A DNA stretch of 64,000 nt from Physcomitrium patens (lineage: Eukaryota > Streptophyta > Bryopsida > Funariales > Funariaceae), in contig NC_037263.1 of NCBI RefSeq assembly GCF_000002425.4, positions 4,898,959-4,962,958 on the forward strand, written 5' to 3'. This document shows positions 36,377 through 47,240 of this stretch, piece by piece. The first letter of the stretch is position 1. Each line of letters opens with the position of its first letter. The notes beneath the pieces were generated by a model. That model was given only the letters and a program-made list of their open reading frames with translations. It made no database searches and was not told the DNA's origin. The position numbers were made by a program, and so were the translations under genes.

Positions 36377-37446
36377 TCCTCCTCTCTTTTCTTTTTAGGA
36401 ATGAGTTCTACGAGGAGTGGTTATTATACTATGAGAAAATCCAAGATGTATCAAATTATATTTGTCACATATGTTGATCTTTTTTCTCTTCAAAGATGAT
36501 TGATAGGTCCTCTCAGCCATTGATAGTGTCTCATACTAGGACAAAAAGACCATCCTATAATTTAATTTTTGTTGAAGCTTTCATAACTCCCTTCAAATAA
36601 AACATTTGAAACACTATCAAGAGTTATTTCTACCTCTTATAAAACCACCTTACATCAAGAATCTCTTCTAAGATTGTAATATCAAATATATTGTATCTTG
36701 TCATTTATTTGAGAAAAGACATATTATTCTTAAGGATCTTTATTTTAATTATGTCATCTTAAAGATTATAACAATTAAAATGTCTAATTTGATAATTTAG
36801 CAAACAAAAACTCTTGAGTTAAATCTTCTAGTTGTTGATTTTTCATCTCTTTAGCACAATAAATATATAGAAGCTACAAACAAAAAAAAAAGATAGAATA
36901 ATATCTTCCATGTATCTTATAACTTTTATAATAAAGATTTACTCTTTTCTATCTTGATTTTGATAGATGTTAATAAAAAGCATGAACCTTCTTTGCTATA
37001 TTTATAATATTCTTTGTTAGCTTCCAAGTACATTCTCTAATATCATATCCATATAAATGAATAAGATATTCTAAACTATTTCAACGTTGCCTTCAATCTA
37101 AGATTTCTTCCACCTCAAACTCTTAATTATTATCTACTTGTATAGGAAGAGATATTATTTGTCTTCTTTTCAAGATAATCACTATCATATATGGCTCAAG
37201 AAGAGATACATGGAATATGACATAGATCTTTATAGACTCTAGTAGAATTTAATTAATAAGCAACATGATTGACTTCTTCACAAATACGAAAAAGATCCAA
37301 GTCTATGATAATCTAATTTATGACAAAGACAAATAGTCTTAATATTGTAATGAAATAACTATACTTTCTCATCTATATTGAATTGTGGTTGTTCTTTGTA
37401 ATAAGAAAATGTATTTATTTTTTTTCATTTTTGAGCTTTCAATAAT
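36377..37446 (-). pseudogene. B3 pol 3' end with chromodomain remnant
   Basis: Near 37040-37075 the minus strand reads EYLIHLYGYDIRECTWKL, a chromodomain core with Trp changed to Leu. The integrase C-terminal part runs to 37446, where the D1 LTR begins. Confidence 0.6.
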
Positions 37447-37620
37447 TGTCACGAATTTAGAATACTAACTCGAAATCTAAACAAGAAGCTCAAGAAGAAT
37501 CAACAAGAACTAGATTAATCAGATGAGTACAAAAACAACACTAGAAAGGTGAGCTAGAACTCCAAGATGTATGTTGTTGAGACTGGGGATCTCCTAAGTC
37601 TCGACTCCTATATATACTAC

Positions 37621-37806
37621 AAGCTAAGAAGCTTTTCAAGTAGCTTCCACAAACTAGGAAGCTTCTCAAGCAGCTTCCACAAGTTAGAAAGCTTCTCAAG
37701 CAGCTTCTACAAGTTAGAAAGCTTTTCAAGCAGCTTCCATGAGCTTGAAAACTTTTCAAGTAGCTTCTACAAACTACAAAGCTTCTCTAGAACCTTCTAG
37801 AATCTT
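37621..37806 (-). promoter_or_regulatory. D1 LTR repeat array with heat-shock-element motifs
   Basis: About five 30-bp units of the form aggaagcttctcaagcagct, plus a terminal run reading gaaccttctagaatcttc in which GAA and TTC alternate every 5 bp (four half-sites, a perfect HSE by the nGAAnnTTCn rule). Some inner units have GAAAGCTTC, where the spacing is off by one. It lies just upstream of the TATA box in the sense (minus) orientation. Regulation by heat is inferred only. Confidence 0.6.
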
Positions 37807-37815
37807 CTACAATTT

Positions 37816-38556
37816 TGTAGAATAAATAGTTATTTTACATAATGAAGATACCTAGTGTATAATATAAATAGGGATAGATAACTGCTGAAAAGGTGGTTCA
37901 GCAAGTAGAATGGATGAATAGTCAGGAAAAATAGTTATCATTTGTAGTATAGGAGTTGGTATCTCGAAGTAGTATAAGGAGGATAGGAGAGGGGAAGAAA
38001 ATGCCAGACTGCGATAGTACTGAGCCGGGGATAAGCTTAGTACTATCTCTTCTTTTTAGTTTTCTTGTTTCTTTTGTGTTAGTGTTGATTCTAGTGAAGA
38101 GAATCGATTTAATGAATCAATGTTTGATTTATGAAGTTGTTTATGGATCACTGTTTATCAATTCTTGTGAAAGCTTGAGAATGTATAGAAGTTTCCAGTC
38201 ACTGTTTATTGCAAGGTTGTAAGTTCAGTGAAGAGGAATTGTAATCGAAGGAATTATCTCGATCAGATTCTTTGGATTCGAAGTTGTTCGTTCCAAGGTT
38301 TGGATTGTGCTTGTGTGTTCGTGAATTACACAAGGTATTGAAATTGATGTCGTGATTGTTACTGTATTGATATGAGAGAGTGGACAATAGGAAAAAAGTT
38401 AAGTGTTCTTTGGTATTGTAAGCATTCAGCAGTAGTGGTTAATTGTGTGATCCTAATAATTGGAGCTCATATACATGGTCTTTTCCTAAGTTCGAATTTC
38501 CCTATATGGATTTATTCTGGGAGGTTTCTTCCAGAATAAATAAAACGACAATCACA
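37816..38556 (+). mobile_element. Solo LTR of an A-like family inside the D1 LTR
   Basis: 741 bp from TGTAGAATAAATAG to CAATCACA, with A-type landmarks (gccagactgcgatag, aagcttagtactatctcttc). Its flanks aattt and aactt are a 5-bp target duplication with one C-to-T change. Uninterrupted D LTR sequence near 54585 (reverse strand) reads across as ctacaacttcc, confirming the empty site. Confidence 0.85.
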
Positions 38557-38584
38557 AACTTCCTAGTGTATGTCCTTGACATCA

Positions 38585-39011
38585 CCCCCTCTTCAGCTTT
38601 GAGGTCTCTGATAAGCACTCCTATTGCGAGTCAATACCAATGTAAGAAGTTAAAAATTTGTTCCATAGAGTCTCCAATATACTCCAATTATTATTCGCAC
38701 GGCAAGTAGTTCATTTGTCCTTGTAACCAACGATAGTATCCTACGCCTTCGATTTCAAACCAAGCATGAACTTTCGTATCTTCATTGTGAAAATGCCTTG
38801 CAAATGCTCCTTCGAAAAGATCACCATAGGCAGGTTCTACCTCAAACACAATTAATAGCGACTTGTTACTAGGTATTGTCTTCGTGGTACACGTAGTTCT
38901 TCATCTCAGGGTCGTCTTTTTGAAATACTCGATGAGAGGACATGACTGATATGATATCTATCTCTTTGCTATCAATATTAGATTGAAAAAATAAGCATTA
39001 AACATAGAAGA
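38585..39011 (-). pseudogene. D1 internal 3' fragment
   Basis: Starts with the purine tract of the element (plus strand: ccccctcttcagc) and aligns with 39462-39890 of D2. It has no coding frame of note. It is cut at 39011 by the D2 LTR. Confidence 0.7.
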
Positions 39012-39172
39012 TGTCACGGATACAGATATACAGGCTCGAGACCTAACAAGAAGTTCAAGAAGAACTGGCAAGAACTAGATTAATCAGATGAATACAAGAA
39101 CAACACCAGAGAGGTAAGCTAGAGCTCCAAGAGATGTATTGTCGATACTGAAGAACTCTTCAGCCTCGATTC

Positions 39173-39184
39173 TAATATATACTC
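39173..39184 (-). promoter_or_regulatory. TATA box of the D2 LTR
   Basis: The minus strand reads gagtatatatta. The equivalent position in D1 is ctatatatac at 37608-37617. Confidence 0.65.
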
Positions 39185-39190
39185 CTATTT

Positions 39191-39441
39191 GGGAAGCTTC
39201 TTAAGTAACTTCTACCAATTAGGAAGCTTCTCAAGCAACTTCCACCAACTAAGAAACTTCTCAAGTAACTTCTATCAACTAAGAAGCTTCTCAAGCAACT
39301 TCTACCAACTAAGAAGCTTCGTAAGCAACTTCCATCAACTAAGAAGCTTCTCAAGCAATTTCCATTAACTAAGAAGCTTCTAGAAGGTTCCAAAGACTTA
39401 TTTCTAGAAGGTTCTAGAAACTTGTCTCTAGAAGGTTCTAA
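39191..39441 (-). promoter_or_regulatory. Heat-shock-element array in the D2 LTR
   Basis: Seven units with an exact 30-bp period start at 39191, 39221, 39251, 39281, 39311, 39341 and 39371. Every unit holds GAAnnTTC (six GAAGCTTC, one GAAACTTC). The last runs on as gaagcttctagaaggttc, and 39403-39420 reads ttctagaaggttctagaa: strictly alternating GAA and TTC at 5-bp steps, the textbook HSF-binding arrangement. A TATA box (minus strand gagtatatatta, 39173-39184) lies about 10 bp beyond the array on the transcribed side. This layout matches heat-shock promoters and the heat-activated plant retrotransposon ONSEN in principle. Function is inferred from motif and position. Confidence 0.75.
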
Positions 39442-39461
39442 GTACTATGTCCCTAACATCA

Positions 39462-40035
39462 CCCCCTCCTTTAGCTTCGAGGTCTCTAAGAAGCAATATT
39501 ATTATTAATCAGTACCAACGCAAGAAAATGAAGATCTGTCGCATAACGTTTGCTATGAACTTCAACTGTTGTTCATGAGGCAAGTAGGTCATCGGCCCTT
39601 AAAGCCAACGATAGAGGCCTACGCCTTCGACATCTGACCAAGCATGAACTTGTGTGTCTTCATTGTGAAATTATCCTGTAAACACGCCTTTTGGCTGACC
39701 ATCGTAAGCAGGCTCGAATTCAAATACAATCACCAGTGATCGGTTACTCGGTATCCTCCGTCGTCATCATGGTATAGGCGGTTTTTCATCTCGCGGTCAC
39801 CTTCGTGAGCTAGTCAATTGAGATAATCTGACTGGCATAGTATCTATCTCTGGGCTATCCATATCAGAAGGCTATTGAAAAAATTCTACTTTATCAACTA
39901 CGAGTTTTGGTGGTGCTCTCCTCCTTTCTTATATTCTTGGATGAGCAAGCTTCAGAAGGAAGCTATCGTCGAACCGGCTTAGGTTTATGAGGATGTTGTT
40001 GATGAAACTCTTATACCTTTTGTGGCTCATTGACA
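39462..40035 (-). other. D2 internal region between pol and 3' LTR
   Basis: Non-coding internal 3' region, homologous to 38585-39011 in D1. No frame was recognised. Confidence 0.5.
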
Positions 40036-41411
40036 AGATATTCAGCTGGTTCGCACGTTCATTCATTAATATCGTAGTCGCACCAATGAACAAGATACTC
40101 CAACTTGCCTCACCTTTGTCATGAATCCAACACCTTTACGACCTCGTATTCCTCATGGTTCTTGATCTCAATACTAGGTGGCGGACATTGCACTCTTTCA
40201 AGAAAGGATGACTCTCGATAAGGCTCCAATAGAGAAACATGAAAGACTAGATGTACCTTCATAGAAGCTGGTAATTCTAGACGGTACGCCACTGGATTGA
40301 TTTGCTTCTGGATGATAAATGGTCAGATTCTTTAATAGTCCAACTTATCACATGGTCACTTGGTCTTGATATTCTATTGAAGAAGCCATGCTTTATCTCC
40401 AATTTTGAAAGTAGGTGCTTGATTCCAAAATCTATTTGAAGATACCTTGTAGGATTCTTAAGCGGATTGTAATTGAAGCTTCAACGTAGTTTGAAGCTCT
40501 AATAGTTACTTCGCAAATCCTTCAGCTGCTGGATTGTTATTTATTGACGGACTCAATAAATCAAGCTTCGGATGATATCCATAGTTACCAAAGAATGGTG
40601 TGTATTAAGTCGATGCATGGAGGGTGTTGTTATATGCAAACTCAGCTAGCGGCAGATTTGCGGTCCAATCATCTTGCTGATAGTTGATGCTGCATCGTAA
40701 GTATTGTTCCAAGACTTAGTTCACCCGTTCCGTTTGGCCGTTAGTTTGAGGATGAAAAGCCGAAGAAAGCTTGATATCCACCTTCAGTATCTCAAAAAGA
40801 GATTTCCAAAACTTTGATACGAACTGGGTTCCTCGATCTGATACGATATCATTTGATAGTCCATGATATCGATACACATTATCGAGAAAGAGCCTTGCTG
40901 TGACTTCACTGGACGATGTCTTCTTCCAAGGAACAAAGTGCGCCATCTTTGTAAGCCAATCTACCACGACAAAGATGCTGTCAAATGAGTTCGATGATGG
41001 CAGGTCCGTGATGAAGTCCATCGAAACTGAAGACCATGATCGACGTGGAATCGGCAATGGTTATAGAAGTCCATAAGGGCGATGTCGAGGATTCTTGGAT
41101 CTTCAACAAATATCACAGAAGAGGACAAAATCTTTCACATCCTTCCACATTTGGGGCCACCAAAAATCTCGAGAAATAAGCTCTAAGATCTTGTTGAATC
41201 CAAAATGTCCCATAGCTGGAAAATCATGGCGAGATTGAAGAACTCGGAGTCGTGCTAGTCCTTTTGGAATATACAACCGCTCCTCAAAGTATAAAAGATC
41301 TCCCTCCACCTTGAATTTGTCGTCATTGGCACGCTGCTTGATATCAATGGCTATTGGATCTTCAATGGTTACGGCATGTACCTGGTTCAGGAAGTCAGCA
41401 TCAATTAGCAC
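40036..41411 (-). pseudogene. D2 integrase with chromodomain
   Basis: Minus strand, N to C. The zinc-binding region in 41103-41411 shows H-x-H then CDIC (RHDFPAMGHFG, LFCDIC). The catalytic core in 40716-41057 keeps all three acidic residues in context: MDFITDLP, SDRGTQFVSKFW and HPQTNGQTERVN. The C-terminal part (40.2-40.7 kb) is frameshifted. The chromodomain at about 40040-40100 reads EYLVHWCDYDINE, then a CGA-to-TGA stop, then CEPAEYL. Integrase joins element cDNA to the chromosome; the chromodomain is thought to direct insertion to methylated-histone chromatin, which fits the many element-in-element insertions here. A few stops separate the open pieces. Confidence 0.82.
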
Positions 41412-41432
41412 AATAGTAACGCAAAGCTGAAA

Positions 41433-42838
41433 TTACTTTGGCTTCAACAACATCGTACATTGTTGATTAAACGCTGCTTCTCCAACCTTTGATATAAGAT
41501 ACGATCTCCTTGATAAGGCATCGGATAGTCCTTGCTGCTTTCCAGGTTGATAAGTGATAACAAAATCGAATCTAGATAACAACATACTCCACCAAGCTTG
41601 ACGTTGATTTACAACTCGAGCCGACATGAAATACTCCAAATTCTTGTCATCAGTGTATATGGTCACTGGATGTACAATTCCTTCAAGAAAGTGATGCCAT
41701 TCTTAGAAAGAATCCACTATAGTAAGAAGTTCCTTATCGTGGATCTCATAATTGATTTCAGCAGCACAGAACTTCCGAGAATAAAATGCAATCGGATGGA
41801 GCTTCTTGTCTTCTCCCATTTGTGAAAGTACAGTTCCCAAAGAAAAATCCGAAGCATCAGTTTCTAAATAAAAGGCCTTTGTAAAGTCTTGATGTACCAA
41901 GATTGGAGCCGTAGTAAATACCGTCTTCAGGTCTTGAAACACCTTCTTCGCTAGAGGTCCCCATTCCAGCTTATCCTTACATGTCAATCGAGTGAGAAGA
42001 GCAGCAACTTGAGAGTAATTCTTGATGAAGATTTGATAGAAGTTAGCAAAGCTAAGAAAGCATTGTACGTCTCTAACCGTCTTCGAAACCTCTTAGGACA
42101 CGATAGCTTCTACCTTCTTGGGATCCATCTTCAAGCCTTCCGTAGTTGCAACGAACTCCAAAAACTCCATCTCCATTTGGTGAAATAAACACTTTTTCAA
42201 CTTGGCATATAGTCCTCGCTTGCATAGTTTCTCCAAGACCAAACGAACATGCTTTTCATGCTCTTCCTCATTTATGGAGAATATCAGAATATCATGCAAG
42301 TAGATGACAACAAAATCATCAAAGTGCTACAAAAAATGTCATTCATCATATGTTGGAAGACTGTTGGAGCATTGGTAAGACCAAAGGGCATGACATTATA
42401 TTCAAAATGGCCATACCTTATACTGAACGCTATCTTCCACTCATCTCCTTCCTTGATTCGTACGAGGTTGTAAGCTCCCCTAAGATCAATTTTTGTAAAG
42501 ATCCTTGCACGTCCAATTTGTTCTAAGAGACCAGAAATCAAGAGTAACGGGTAACGATTCTTCTTTGTTATCTTGTTGAGGCCTCGATAGTCCACGCACA
42601 CCCACAACGAGCCGTCTTTCTTCTTCACAAATAAGATGGGTGCCCCAAGTGACAATTTTGAATGACGGATGAAGTCCTTGGCTAGATTCTCGTCGATGTA
42701 TTTTCGCAACTCTGCCAACTCCATCTGTGATAGATTGTAGATTGGGCCAAAAGGCGGTTGTGCTCCTTCCTGCAACTCTATGGCGCAATCATATGGTCGG
42801 TGTTCCGGTAGCATGTCGGCATTCTTCTTTTGAAACAC
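41433..42838 (-). pseudogene. D2 reverse transcriptase and RNase H
   Basis: RT, residues in order: [40 protein letters not shown] and [13 protein letters not shown] in the 184-codon piece 42284-42838. After a frameshift comes [16 protein letters not shown] (42093-42299); the palm motif reads HDILIF, with the first Asp of DD changed to His. RNase H follows in 41703-41987 (ETDASDFSLG, YEIHDKELL) and 41433-41666 ([17 protein letters not shown]). Domain order and spacing are normal for a chromodomain gypsy element, with only a few frameshifts and stops. Confidence 0.85.
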
Positions 42839-42856
42839 ATCTTTAAAATCTTTATA

Positions 42857-43083
42857 TTACTCTGGTATACTTGCTGTCGAGATCTTCTCCCCGGTAGTTG
42901 GAGTCGCATAAATGACAAATGGTGTGCCTTCCTTGGACGATCTTATAAATGCTCTTGCTCCAATTAATAAGGATTTTTCTATTTGGGATTTTCTACTAGG
43001 CTTGCTCTTGGATGATTTTGTGGGAAAGGTCATCTTCCGCAACCTCCAATCTATGGATGGGTTATGCTTTTCTAATCAAGAAA
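42857..43083 (-). pseudogene. D2 protease-RT linker, cut off
   Basis: The open piece 42857-43042 (KMTFPTKSSKSK, EKSLLIGARAFI) matches the equivalent region of the D fragment at 52411-52692. D2 sequence ends at about 43083 (tctaatcaagaaa), where telomere-like repeats of the G LTR start. The protease active site lies beyond the break and is lost. Confidence 0.7.
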
Positions 43084-43145
43084 ATCCTAACCAAATCCTA
43101 AACCCTAAATAAAACCCTAACCAAATCCTAAACCAAACCCTAATA
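43084..43145 (-). repeat. Telomere-like repeat stub in the truncated G 3' LTR
   Basis: About 60 bp of aaatcctaa, aaccctaaat and ccaaatccta units, the remnant of the longer tract in the 5' LTR. Its left edge is the breakpoint with D2. Confidence 0.85.
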
Positions 43146-44185
43146 ATTCCTACAATAGATTTAAACCTCAATAACTAATGAATAAACCGTTGATCTTAAC
43201 TCAAATTTTGCATACTTCTAAAAAATTAATTAAAAACAAACACAAAAAAATTGAAAATGATTGAAGTTATCAAATTGACGATAACCTCAAAAATATACTC
43301 GGGTATTGGCTGGCCTCCTTCTCCAATCTTGATGCCAATCTTCCAAAGCCAATATCTCTCATTTGCACCGTTTGATTGATCTCAAAATTTTCATACACAT
43401 TGAAAAACAAGTCTTATATCCTTTCGCACAAGTTTCACTCCAATCCAACTAGTAAATTGTAAGAAATCTTAAAAACTCCCACTAGACCTAAAATTCTACT
43501 TTCTAAGATCTTGATCCACTTAAATCTCAAAATTCCTCAATTCAACTGTTAGATCAAGCTCAAATTCATGATACATATTAAACACAGCTATAACCATAAA
43601 TCCACAAAATTTCACTTGTAGATCTATTATAAAACTCTTGAAATCATCCAAAATGTAAATCCTATTTTATTTCATAAAACCCAAGTCATCCGAAAAAAAC
43701 CTTGACTTTGCAAAGCTCTTACAAAGTCAATTCAACTTCAAATCACCCAAAATCAATACTCATAAAAAGCTTATTTAGTCTGCTATCAAATCTCACTCTC
43801 CGATCTCTAAAAAAACCTTGGAGTCGTCGTCGAGACTTAGTTTTGTGCCTCAGGGTCTGATTTTGACCCTGATTCATAACCGGCCTTCTCCGGGTATCCA
43901 TATCTAGTTTTTCTAACTTTTTTCTAGAATTTACTCTTAACTTCTTCCTAAATATGTCTATATCATTTATTTTTCCAATCTACCTTATTTTGCCTTACTT
44001 ATGGTACTACAAAGTAAGTAGAAGTTACTTCTCTAAAAGGTAGCATTGGTACCTTTTAATTTTTCTATTCCTATGACTATTAACTATATTTCTAAGATAA
44101 TTTGTTCTAATACTTTGAACTAAGATCTCTTAATTTACAATAATCTCCACACTCTTTCACCTATTAGTCGTGGTACATCATGACA
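43084..44185 (-). repeat. Truncated 3' LTR of G
   Basis: From about 43140 to 44185 it is nearly identical in order to 51050-52100 of the 5' LTR, with scattered substitutions. The LTR's terminal portion beyond the telomere-like tract is missing. Confidence 0.88.
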
Positions 44186-45420
44186 TCTATCCTCCCTGAA
44201 TTTGTGCATCCTCTAGCATATTCCAATGATTCTTCAATATGTTGATGTAGAATGTTCTTCATCTTGGTACAATTCTTGATCTTCAATATGCTCTTCTATT
44301 CCAATCGCAATATCTTATATTGGAGTTTTTTCTTCATCAAAACAAATGACATCATCTCTTTGTTTAAATAACTTGATTTGTTTGCCTGCAATGAATACCT
44401 TCAATTCTCTACCATCAAGTTCTTGTAATGAATATGTTCCATTGTTGTATGCCTTTTTTGACAATATAAGATCCAAACCATCTTTTTACAAACTTCTTCA
44501 TAGTGCTATGTTGATTGTCTAAGTTACTATCATAAAGTAATATCCAATCACCATCTTCAATAGCCTTAGGTCGTAGTCAGAGTTTTTTTATCAAATCTTT
44601 CGTTATTTTTTTTCCTTGCTTCTTTCAATTTTTTTATTGCTATTTCAATATTGTTGGGTCTTCTTATTAGTTGTTGAATCCATAATGCTAAAAGTTCTTC
44701 TTTATTGAGATCATTCTTTCAAGGTAATACATCCCATGCAAGTACTACATCTTCTATTGGCATTACTAATTTTTGATCATATATTAATTCAGAAGGCATA
44801 TAACCTATTACCGAACTATGAGTTGTCCGATCTGCTCATAGTGTAAATGGTAGTAGTCTAGGCCATTCATGTGCTTTGCCATTGCATGCCTTTACTAATG
44901 CCTTAACAATAGGTGAATGTCCATACTCACTTTTACCATTACCTTCTCGGTTATATGATGTTGTTAAAGAAATTCCTATCCTACTAAAGAATTCTCATGC
45001 TTCCTTTGCATCCAATTCATTCCTATCTACCGTAATTTTTTGAATAAAACCTTAGCGACAAATAACTTCTTTTAATAGAAATCAACATACACCTTTAGTA
45101 TCTTTTGTTCTTAATGCTCGTCCTTCAACCATATTTGATAAATCTTCTCTTGCAAGTACCAAATACTTCATTTGTCCAAGTTCCATAGGCATTGCTACTA
45201 AATCCACCACCCACTTGTAATATAAAGCTAAAGGGTATGTTGGATGTAATCTATCTTGATGCCAAATATTTGAATTTTTTTTTACAAGTTTCATAAGATT
45301 CTACAAATTTTGCTATGTCTTTATACATTCCCTTCCACCAATATATTTTTTTTTAAGTTAGTGAATGTTGCTCAAATACCTCGATGCCCTGCCCATAAAT
45401 TTTCATGAAATTCTTTAATA
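44186..45420 (-). pseudogene. Element G integrase region
   Basis: The open piece 45082-45294 has DRLHPTYPLALYYKWVVDLV and LVLAREDLSNMVEGRALR, the first Asp of the core in VVDLVAMP. Near 44900-44980 an intact stretch reads SYNREGNGKSEYGHSPIVK, with the catalytic Glu in KSEYGH (other gypsy elements have GQTERVN). The region is Cys-poor and lacks a chromodomain as far as can be read. Stops and frameshifts separate these pieces. Confidence 0.68.
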
Positions 45421-47240
45421 ATCCTTTGTTGAGCTTCTAAACCACATATCACCTTTTGTGGTACTTCTCCTTTCTTTTTTGGATGCTTCCATAAATATCT
45501 ATTATATAAAAAATATCCATAGGCTTTCTTACAGATTTTCTTAAATTTTTAATCCATCCAACCTTTTTGTCGCTTTAATATGCTCAAATATTCTTCAACA
45601 TCTTTCTATTCATTTTCATATAAATCTCTTAAACATATTTCCAATGGTATATTAAAACATACACCTTTCTCCTTTAATAACGCATTGGTATAAAAATTTA
45701 TACCCACATCATCTTCTCAATCAAACATCTTTTTTTCATCATTATACCTTGCTCTTGATAACATATCTACAACTCAATTTTCTTTCCCTGCAATATGTTT
45801 AAATTTTGGATTCATAGATTTGATATATGCTATCCACCTCAACATAGCAATATCAGGATTTGAACAACTTGAATTCATACCTAACAAAGGTAGACAATTT
45901 GTTTCTATAACTATTGATGCACCAATCAAGTACTCTTTTTCATTTTTCATAGCTGTTACTACACCCCATAATTCTCTTTTGATTTGCGCATATACCCTTT
46001 GTCTGGAATTCAATACCTTTGCTCCAAATCTTATTACATATACATTCCTTTGTTCATCATCTTGTCCAACCGCCTAACCTATTTCAATTGGACTTGCATC
46101 AACTGTTAATACCACTGGCCTTCCACCTTCATAATTTACTTTCTTCAAAGTTGGAGATGAAAAAAGAAGTTCTTTCAATTTTTTCATAGCTTTTCGTTGT
46201 TCTTCTTTCCATTGAAATTTTTGATTCTTTCTTAACAACTCATACAATGGATCTGCTATATGTGTAAAGTGAGGTATCTATATATGATAGAAAATACATG
46301 CTCCTAAAAACCTTCTTACTTCCATTATATTTGTACATTCTTTCATCTTTTTAATAATATCAAACTTTTCTGTACTTGGCTTACGTCTATATGAACCACA
46401 CATGTGTCCTACCACCAAAATTTCTTTTACTCTAAATATTGATTTTGCCTCCAAAAAGGATAGATGAACTTCTTCCAATCTTTTCAAAATCTTCTCACAA
46501 TCTTCAATATGATCTACCACAAACTTCCTACATCCCTTTGAATCCAAAGTTTTATCTTTTCTTTCTTCTTCACATCCCTTAATTGGTACATCATCCTAGA
46601 AAGGTATTGTTATTCTTGGAATAAAATCTCTTAATACCTTATGTATTCCATTCATCATATGTGCTACAGAATTTGTAGCCCCTTGTGATAATGTGCACAT
46701 TCTAACTAATCCTAATGATGTCTTCATAGTTATCAAATCCCTACTTTGTATTGTCAATTGAAATTGATCATAAATTGAATAAAGATCATCCATTGAGTAG
46801 ATAACTCTTCCAGCAAATGCTTCTGTAAATTCATCTACAATTGGATTTGAATCCATATTTCTAATAGTCACTTTATTTACGGGTTGCATATCTTGTATAA
46901 ATCTCATCGTTCCATTTTTCTTTGGTACTATAAATCATTGATTAGAATAAGGTGCCATAGATGGTTCCAAAATCCCCATTTTAATCTTTTCATTGAATAA
47001 ATCTACTAACTTAGATAAATGTGCTCTTGGTACTGGAATTGGTTGCAAATTCCATGGTTCATGAGGAATAGTAAAAATAACCATGGATACTAAAATACTA
47101 GGATCAACACACCCAATTTTATGTGCTTCAAATGAAAAAGTCTTTCTATGACATGAAAGCATATCTCTAAAATATTTTTTTTCACATTTTGTCAAAAATC
47201 CATCACATCCAACATTTAATCCATCTAATATAACATCCAT
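45421..47240 (-). pseudogene. Element G reverse transcriptase and RNase H
   Basis: The RT entry is at 46935-47240 (VPRAHLSKLVDLFNEKIKMG, LEPSMAPYSNQ), followed by a stop and then FIVPKKNGTMRFIQDMQPV, VTIRNMDSNPIVDEF, YSIYDQFQL and MCTLSQGATNSVAHM in 46596-46907. The palm site reads PF-stop-DDVPIKG, so the DD pair survives beside a stop. The thumb/connection is in 46278-46547 (EVRRFLGACIFYH). RNase H lies in 45774-46013 (RVYAQIKRELWGVVTAMK). The QDMQPVNKVT and TNSVAHM wording differs clearly from the DYRGLNK and LTNAPTVFQ type of families B-D, marking a separate gypsy lineage. Confidence 0.75.

Larger units (their letters stand above)
37447..38584 (-). repeat. Family D LTR (D1), carrying a solo A-type LTR
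   Basis: On the plus strand it starts TGTCACGAATTT and ends TTGACATCA, followed by a C-rich run (minus strand: purine tract then TGATGTCAAGG). Without the 741-bp insert at 37816-38556 it is about 390-400 bp, comparable to D2 (450 bp). A TATA box (ctatatatac, 37608-37617) and a degenerate 30-bp repeat array lie on its U3 side. Confidence 0.8.
39012..39461 (-). repeat. 3' LTR of D2
   Basis: 450 bp, TGTCACGG to AACATCA on the plus strand (minus strand starts TGATGTTAGGG). The internal purine tract (gctaaaggagggg on the minus strand) abuts at 39462. Confidence 0.88.
39012..43083 (-). mobile_element. Chromodomain gypsy element D2, truncated in protease
   Basis: A 3' LTR (39012-39461), purine tract, then minus-strand pol up to protease at 43083, where sequence switches to the G LTR. 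It inserted into the internal part of D1. Its ORFs are the longest and least damaged of the chromodomain elements here, so it is probably the youngest of them. Gag and the 5' LTR are lost. Confidence 0.8.

Noticed and set aside
37567..37800. Plus-strand ORF with repeated SFSSSFHKLE-like peptide
   Set aside because: It is the antisense reading of the 30-bp repeats in the D1 LTR; any frame across the array is open because the unit length is a multiple of three.
39172..39393. Minus-strand ORF with CLRSFLV repeats
   Set aside because: Again the 30-bp LTR array read as protein. The array's meaning is regulatory, not coding.
39191..39393. CRISPR-like array (regular 30-bp repeats)
   Set aside because: There are no unique spacers; the units are back-to-back tandem repeats within an LTR in plant-type DNA.
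43084..43145. True telomere or chromosome end
   Set aside because: The repeats are degenerate, short, interstitial, and part of an LTR family present three times in the window.
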